From assembly GCA_026785985.1 (NCBI GenBank), contig JAJAYX010000071.1, forward strand, positions 1 through 9,011: a stretch of 9,011 nt of DNA. The letters are read 5' to 3'. The DNA comes from Rudanella sp. Its GTDB lineage: Bacteria; Bacteroidota; Bacteroidia; Cytophagales; Spirosomataceae. Below are positions 4,964 to 9,011 of the stretch, in pieces (position 1 is the first letter of the stretch; the number at the start of each line of letters is the position of its first letter). Below the pieces are notes generated by a model. It did no database searches. It had not been told where the DNA came from and was given only the letters and a program-made list of their open reading frames with translations. The position numbers were made by a program, and so were the translations under genes.

Positions 4964-7900
4964 TTACTTCTTCTTCAAACTCGCCAGATAATCAACCAGA
5001 TCTACTAAATCCTGCGTACTCATGTTGTCTGGCAGGCCCGATGGCATCATAGACGAATCCATCTTTTTCATTGACACTACGTCGGCCATTTTGTAGTTCT
5101 GCACCACACCACCGGGGAATTTCATCTGCAAATCGGTTTCGGTTTTGCTCGATACTACACCCGACATGGTGCTGCCATCCTTAAACTTCACTTCGTACCC
5201 TTCGTAGCCGAAGCTGATGCCCGCGTCGGGATGGAGAATGGCTAAATATTGGCCCTCTTTGGGGAGCTTGCTGCCGATTTCGGAGAGTTTCGGGCCGAAA
5301 TCCATTCCCTCGCCGTTGATTTGGTGGCAGATGGAGCAGTTGGCTTTGAACACAGTCACACCGTTAGCCGGGTTGCCGTTCATGGCCAGCAATTCGGACA
5401 TAGGGGGCGTTTTCTTGGTTGCTGTTGTGGAGCCGCCATCCAGATAGCTCGCTGCTTCGGTGCGTATGCTTTTGCGCCAGGCCCCCGACACGCCCTGCAC
5501 GGCAGCCGCTTTCATATCGCCTTTGATCTCGCCCGATTTTAGCAAGGCTATCACCATGTCCTCACCATCTGAACTCCCCCCAAGCGCACGAGTGGCATCG
5601 CGACGAAGACCCACCGGGCGATTTTCGTCTAAAGCCACTGTTTTGAGTATGTTCAGCGCGGTCTTGCTGCCTACCCAACGCAGGGCCGTAATCATGTGTG
5701 ATGCGGCTTCGGCCGAGACGTTAGACCGACCGTTAATGGTTTCCCAAACCAACGCTTCACCATCCTGCTTCAATAGTTGTCGGCCTGCATCGCGGGAAAT
5801 TCCGTCCATATATTTGTCGATGACCAACTTACGGAGTCGGGCGTTCTCTGATTTGGGTTCGTAGCGTTGCACCATCTCCACGTATTCAGGCGTACCGTAG
5901 GTCTCGTCCAGAATTTTCTGGAGGGCCGTTTGTGCGGGTTGACTGGTTTTTACAAAGGCAGGGTCGAGGTGGCGCAGAGCCAGTCGGGTAACATCAGCCG
6001 AGTTCTGGTTGGCTTGCAGAATGCCCAGTAACGCGGTCGATTTTTCAGTGGCACCGGGGTTGAAATCGAACGCCCGGAAGTAACGCAGTCGTTCGTCAAG
6101 GGCCACGCTATTGCCGCCCGCGAGTTTCGCCAACATTGGCACCGACTCTTTCGTCCGCGACCGCCAAACGATGTCTTTTCCGCCCACATTCTGAAGCGGA
6201 TCGTTGTTAACCCGCTGCATGTAAGCCGAGTAGAAGCTGTCCCACTGCTTGTCGGCACCAATACCAAGGGCTTCCAAGTACCAGCGGTCTTTGCCATCGT
6301 GCATGGCTGCCAATTGAGCCCATAAAGCCGGGGCTGCTGGCGAACTATTCCGGTGTAACGCCAACGCGCACTCCCGCCGAACCTGAGCGTTTGCATCATT
6401 TGCCAATAATTTCACTGAACTAATTGTCAGATCATTGTTGAGTTGACGAGCCGCCCGCAACGCTGTAATACGCAGGTTGGCATCGTTATCTTTGAGCGCT
6501 TGTTTGATGTATTTCTCGCCTTTGTTGTCGGGCAATTTGCTCAATAACCACAGGGCACGTGCTTTCATGCGCGGGTCGGGGTCCGACTTGTAGAATTTAG
6601 CTAATGCTTTTTCTGCTCCAGTACCGGCATCGTGTAGTTTATTCCAGGCCGCATAGCGAATGTTCATGTTGGGGCTTTGCAGGGCTTCCAGGGCACCCGC
6701 CGTGCTGCTCAAATCCACTTTCGGCACCGTGTAAGGTGTGCTGGGTGGAGCCACCCGATAGACGCGACCACGGCCCTGATCGCCCGCCTGATGACCACCA
6801 ACACCGGGGTCATACCAGTCGGCAATGATGAGCGAACCATCGGGAGCCACGCACACATCGGCGGGGCGGAACCACTGATCACGGGTACCTTCGAGCAGGT
6901 TCAGGATGGTGGCTTTGTAGCCAGCGCCATCGTTCTGAACGGGGTAGGCCCGCACCACATTTGGCCCGGCATCGCAGTGAATCACCTGATTACGAAAGGC
7001 TTCGGGCAGGAGTTTACCCTCGTAAACGATCAAGCCCGTGGGCGAACCCGCTCCCGTTTGCAGGAGGTTTGGAATGGAGCCGGGATCATTTAAGTGCCAG
7101 TGCTTTTTAGGAATTTCCTTCTCCACATTGGTGCGGTTGGCCTGCCAGCCCGCGCCCGTTATCTCGTCGGTATAGCCATAGTTGCCATACTCCATCACGT
7201 AGTTGATCCGAACGCCCTTGTTGCCATCGTCGTCGTTGTCCGACTGCCAGAGGGTGCCGTAGGAATCGGGCGCGATTTCGTAGTTATTACGGAAGTTGTG
7301 GCCCAGCACCTCCACATTTTTGCCATCGGGGTCGCAGCGGAACGCCACACCCTGCCGGAAGTTGGTGTGATGCACCGGCAAACCTGTCATCTTGTCGATC
7401 ACGGGTTTGCCGTCTTTGTCCAGCAGTTTACTGCCCGAATTACCGAAGTTGAAATACCATTTCCCGTCCGGGCCGAACACAAAAGCGTGCATCCCGTGGT
7501 CGTGCTGCTCTCCCTCGATCCCCTGAAACAAAATCTCTTTTTTGTCGGCTTTATCATCGCCGTCCTCGTCGGTAAGCACCCACACATAGGGGCTTTGCGA
7601 CACAATTACCTTGTTGCCCTGCACCCAGATGCCGAGGGGCGCGTTGAGCGAGGGGTCTTGATAGAACACCTTGCTCACGTCGGCTTTACCATCGCCGTTT
7701 TGGTCTTCCAGAATCACAATCCGGTCACCCTCTTTGTGGGTGGGATTACCGTTGATACTGGGGCGGTAGTTGTAAGCCTCACACACCCATACGCGACCTT
7801 TCGCGTCCACGTCGATGTTGGTAGGGTTGGTGAGCATCGGTTCGGCCGCAAACAAGGTGGCCTCCAGACCCGGCGCAATATTCAAACTACCGACCGCATA

Positions 7901-8074
7901 TTTGGGGTCGTGCTTGTCGTCGTCGCTCAAATTAGCAAACAAACTGGTAAGGTAGGGCTGTGAAGCCTGACCCAGATTGGTATTTTGGTAGGCACCAACA
8001 AACACCCCGGTGGTGAGCAAACCGGCCGCCGAGTAGGCTATAGCTCGGCGACTAAAGATTGTTAAACGGTTCAT
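4964..8074 (-). CDS. PVC-type heme-binding membrane-bound dehydrogenase: beta-propeller, HEAT repeats, cytochrome c domain
   Basis: A 1036-residue exported protein. Residues about 1-30 (NRLTIFSRR then a hydrophobic stretch to about 30) form an export signal or membrane anchor; the twin Arg is only weakly Tat-like. Residues about 63-445 are the membrane-bound dehydrogenase propeller (GLEATLFAAEPMLTNPTNID, GMHAFVFGPDGKWYFNFGN, FRPADVCVAPDGSLIIADWY). They include acidic loops DQNGDGKAD and DEDGDDKAD that look like Ca2+ sites. HEAT-type helical repeats follow from about 460 (PDPRMKARALWLL, NANLR-type turns). The C-terminus has CSICH (residues 913-917) as the covalent heme c site, with later Met residues as possible sixth ligands. 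The family is presumed to oxidise an unknown, perhaps carbohydrate-derived, substrate in the periplasm and pass electrons through the heme. The ATG at 8074 is preferred over 8095 because it places the Arg-rich segment at the N-terminus. It appears monocistronic, ending in the stem-loop at 4849-4945. Confidence 0.9.
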   Translation of the reverse strand: MNRLTIFSRRAIAYSAAGLLTTGVFVGAYQNTNLGQASQPYLTSLFANLSDDDKHDPKYAVGSLNIAPGLEATLFAAEPMLTNPTNIDVDAKGRVWVCEAYNYRPSINGNPTHKEGDRIVILEDQNGDGKADVSKVFYQDPSLNAPLGIWVQGNKVIVSQSPYVWVLTDEDGDDKADKKEILFQGIEGEQHDHGMHAFVFGPDGKWYFNFGNSGSKLLDKDGKPVIDKMTGLPVHHTNFRQGVAFRCDPDGKNVEVLGHNFRNNYEIAPDSYGTLWQSDNDDDGNKGVRINYVMEYGNYGYTDEITGAGWQANRTNVEKEIPKKHWHLNDPGSIPNLLQTGAGSPTGLIVYEGKLLPEAFRNQVIHCDAGPNVVRAYPVQNDGAGYKATILNLLEGTRDQWFRPADVCVAPDGSLIIADWYDPGVGGHQAGDQGRGRVYRVAPPSTPYTVPKVDLSSTAGALEALQSPNMNIRYAAWNKLHDAGTGAEKALAKFYKSDPDPRMKARALWLLSKLPDNKGEKYIKQALKDNDANLRITALRAARQLNNDLTISSVKLLANDANAQVRRECALALHRNSSPAAPALWAQLAAMHDGKDRWYLEALGIGADKQWDSFYSAYMQRVNNDPLQNVGGKDIVWRSRTKESVPMLAKLAGGNSVALDERLRYFRAFDFNPGATEKSTALLGILQANQNSADVTRLALRHLDPAFVKTSQPAQTALQKILDETYGTPEYVEMVQRYEPKSENARLRKLVIDKYMDGISRDAGRQLLKQDGEALVWETINGRSNVSAEAASHMITALRWVGSKTALNILKTVALDENRPVGLRRDATRALGGSSDGEDMVIALLKSGEIKGDMKAAAVQGVSGAWRKSIRTEAASYLDGGSTTATKKTPPMSELLAMNGNPANGVTVFKANCSICHQINGEGMDFGPKLSEIGSKLPKEGQYLAILHPDAGISFGYEGYEVKFKDGSTMSGVVSSKTETDLQMKFPGGVVQNYKMADVVSMKKMDSSMMPSGLPDNMSTQDLVDLVDYLASLKKK

Positions 8075-8143
8075 AGAAGCAGGTGATTCGGGCAAACAGT
8101 TGTGTTACAGAAAGTAAAAATACGATGAAAGCATGAATAGAAC

Positions 8144-8174
8144 CCTAACAAACTGTATAAGGCAATTTGTTAGG
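8144..8174. repeat. Inverted repeat upstream of the dehydrogenase gene
   Basis: CCTAACAAA (8144-8152) and TTTGTTAGG (8166-8174) are perfect 9-bp arms around a 13-nt spacer. It lies 70 nt before the dehydrogenase ATG and 53 nt after the stop of the upstream gene. No T-tract follows on either strand. It could be an operator or a transcript-end hairpin. The rest of the 8075-8226 gap shows no gene and no clear promoter. Confidence 0.5.
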
Positions 8175-8181
8175 CTGACTT

Positions 8182-8237
8182 ACCTACTATTTTCAGGGAA
8201 ACGATTAGCTCAGCGTCCAAGCGTTTTTATAGTAGGT
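8182..8237. repeat. Inverted repeat overlapping the end of the partial unknown gene
   Basis: ACCTACTAT (8182-8190) pairs with ATAGTAGGT (8229-8237). Beyond it ACTT (8178-8181 side) and AAGT (8239-8242) extend the stem with one bulge. The loop is 38 nt. The right arm covers the last codons and stop of the upstream minus-strand gene, so the hairpin may mark that transcript's 3' end, although it lacks a T-tract. Confidence 0.45.
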
Positions 8238-9011
8238 GAAGTGGATGGATGGCGGTATCCGTAGTTTTCTCAGTCTCCAAATAAACCGATGCCTTACCAT
8301 GTCCATTAGACGCAATCGCCAATGCTTCTTTAGCCAACTGTGCTGTAGAGATAAGCCCAAATTCTCTCTTGAACCGTTTGACTGTATCGTACTGATGATG
8401 CTGTGGAGTTCTAGCTACCGGTTCGTCGGCAATAATGGTAAACTCACCTGGTTTTTTAAACTCACGTTCAGAGTATTCATTCAAGACATCAGCTACCGCT
8501 TCAAATTCATACAGATTATTGGCTATTACCGTTTCAGTATTACTGAAATCAATTTGCTGAAAAACCAACAGGGCATTATGAGCCGTCAATAAGGTTATGG
8601 TGGTCGGCTTCAACAGCCCAGCTACCTTGCTCGGTTTTAATGAGTAATGAATGTCGGCTTTATTAGCTAAGTTGGGAATATTGAGGGCCGTTTTTACACG
8701 ACGTGCGAATGCAGTCCGATCATTTAGCACCGGGGTCATGGGTTCGCCAATAAACTTCTCGTATAACTCCGCGAAGAGAGGGCGTGTTAGTTCTCCCGCC
8801 ACTGCCAGCGGTTCGCCGAACTGGATAAGCCCCCGGCTATACTGGCTAAGTGAATAGATATACTGTTGGTTAAAAACGTTTGGGCCAGGTGCAAACAACG
8901 TCTTTTCGGCATCCTTCACCTCCTTGTTATACTCTGCTACTTTCTGACGAAGTGGGGATAGACTGGCATTAATAAATTTAGTTAATGAAGTACTTAAAAG
9001 CTGTTCGGCAA
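8227..9011 (-). CDS. Hypothetical protein, C-terminal part (starts outside the window)
   Basis: The frame is open from the window edge to a TAA at 8229-8227, giving at least 261 residues. A GTG at 8919 is the first alternative start inside a shorter reading, but the 30 codons before it are also open and look coding (LTKFINASLSPLRQKVAEYN), so the gene very probably begins beyond 9011. I do not recognise a family. What can be seen is a charged, probably coiled N-terminal stretch (RQKVAEYNKEVKDAEK), then mixed alpha/beta sequence with no signal peptide, transmembrane segment, Cys pair or obvious catalytic motif, and helices such as EAVADVLNEYSEREFK. By eye the base composition is more AT-rich than in hisA/hisF or the dehydrogenase. 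It is co-oriented with the dehydrogenase, with a 152-nt gap. Confidence 0.75.
   Translation of the reverse strand, partial: AEQLLSTSLTKFINASLSPLRQKVAEYNKEVKDAEKTLFAPGPNVFNQQYIYSLSQYSRGLIQFGEPLAVAGELTRPLFAELYEKFIGEPMTPVLNDRTAFARRVKTALNIPNLANKADIHYSLKPSKVAGLLKPTTITLLTAHNALLVFQQIDFSNTETVIANNLYEFEAVADVLNEYSEREFKKPGEFTIIADEPVARTPQHHQYDTVKRFKREFGLISTAQLAKEALAIASNGHGKASVYLETEKTTDTAIHPLHLL

Noticed and set aside
4747..5052. Plus-strand open frame of 101 codons reading through the long hairpin
   Set aside because: It translates both arms of the palindrome and the antisense end of the dehydrogenase, with no recognisable product or start context.
7094..7963. Plus-strand open frame of 289 codons, Val/His-rich
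   Set aside because: It is antisense to the propeller domain of the dehydrogenase. The repetitive VVV/HIG composition is the expected mirror of GC-skewed codons, not a protein family.
8075..8226. Promoter for the dehydrogenase gene
   Set aside because: TATTTTTA and TACTTTCT near 8110-8122 resemble the -7 element only partly, and no TTG lies at the right distance, so no call was made.
8900..8930. Strong AAGGAGG Shine-Dalgarno-like sequence before an ATG at 8912 on the minus strand
   Set aside because: The ATG is out of frame with the coding sequence and leads into a low-complexity shadow reading. The real frame is open through this point, so the purine-rich match is probably chance from Lys/Glu codons (NKEVKD).

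Overview
The window looks like chromosomal DNA from a Bacteroidota member of the Cytophagales, probably Spirosoma-like. The evidence is the protein style (HisH/HisA/HisF, DUF6922, Uma2, a giant heme-binding 'PVC-type' dehydrogenase), the near absence of Shine-Dalgarno sequences, and a promoter element of the Bacteroidota TAnnTTTG type before hisH. The taxonomic call is inference from sequence style; no database was searched.

Layout. Positions 1-3560 are all on the minus strand. Reading in the direction of transcription: a class IV PLP aminotransferase (3560-2739); a hairpin terminator that also sits in the hisH promoter/leader (about 2687-2756); then hisH (2679-2089), hisA (2089-1370), a GNAT acetyltransferase remnant with its centre missing (1363-1163), hisF (1159-368), a DUF6922 protein (368-63) and the first 36 codons of an AbiEii-type nucleotidyltransferase (108 to beyond the window start). 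Junctions are tight: TAATG overlaps at hisH/hisA and hisF/DUF6922, 6 and 3 nt on either side of the GNAT remnant, and a 46-nt overlap between DUF6922 and AbiEii. The window therefore holds the HisH-HisF imidazole glycerol phosphate synthase and the HisA isomerase, followed in the same apparent operon by a probable toxin-antitoxin/abortive-infection pair.

Positions 3600-4600 carry two plus-strand genes joined by a TGATG overlap: a Uma2-family (DUF820) endonuclease-like protein and a small stand-alone protein resembling domain III of elongation factor Tu. They converge on a minus-strand HigA-like antitoxin fragment (4835-4611) that keeps its N-terminal domain but has lost the helix-turn-helix and has no toxin partner beside it.

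Positions 4849-8074 hold a roughly 90-nt imperfect stem-loop with a T-tract (probable terminator) and the 1036-residue dehydrogenase it serves: a beta-propeller with Ca-type loops, a HEAT-repeat middle and a C-terminal c-type heme domain. From 8075 to 8226 there is a noncoding gap with two inverted repeats. From 8227 to the window end there is the C-terminal part of a minus-strand protein that I do not recognise.

The main theme is a conserved histidine biosynthesis block interrupted or followed by accessory genes (AbiEii/DUF6922, Uma2/EF-Tu-like) and decayed ones (GNAT remnant, HigA fragment). No rRNA, tRNA, CRISPR array or intact insertion sequence was seen.
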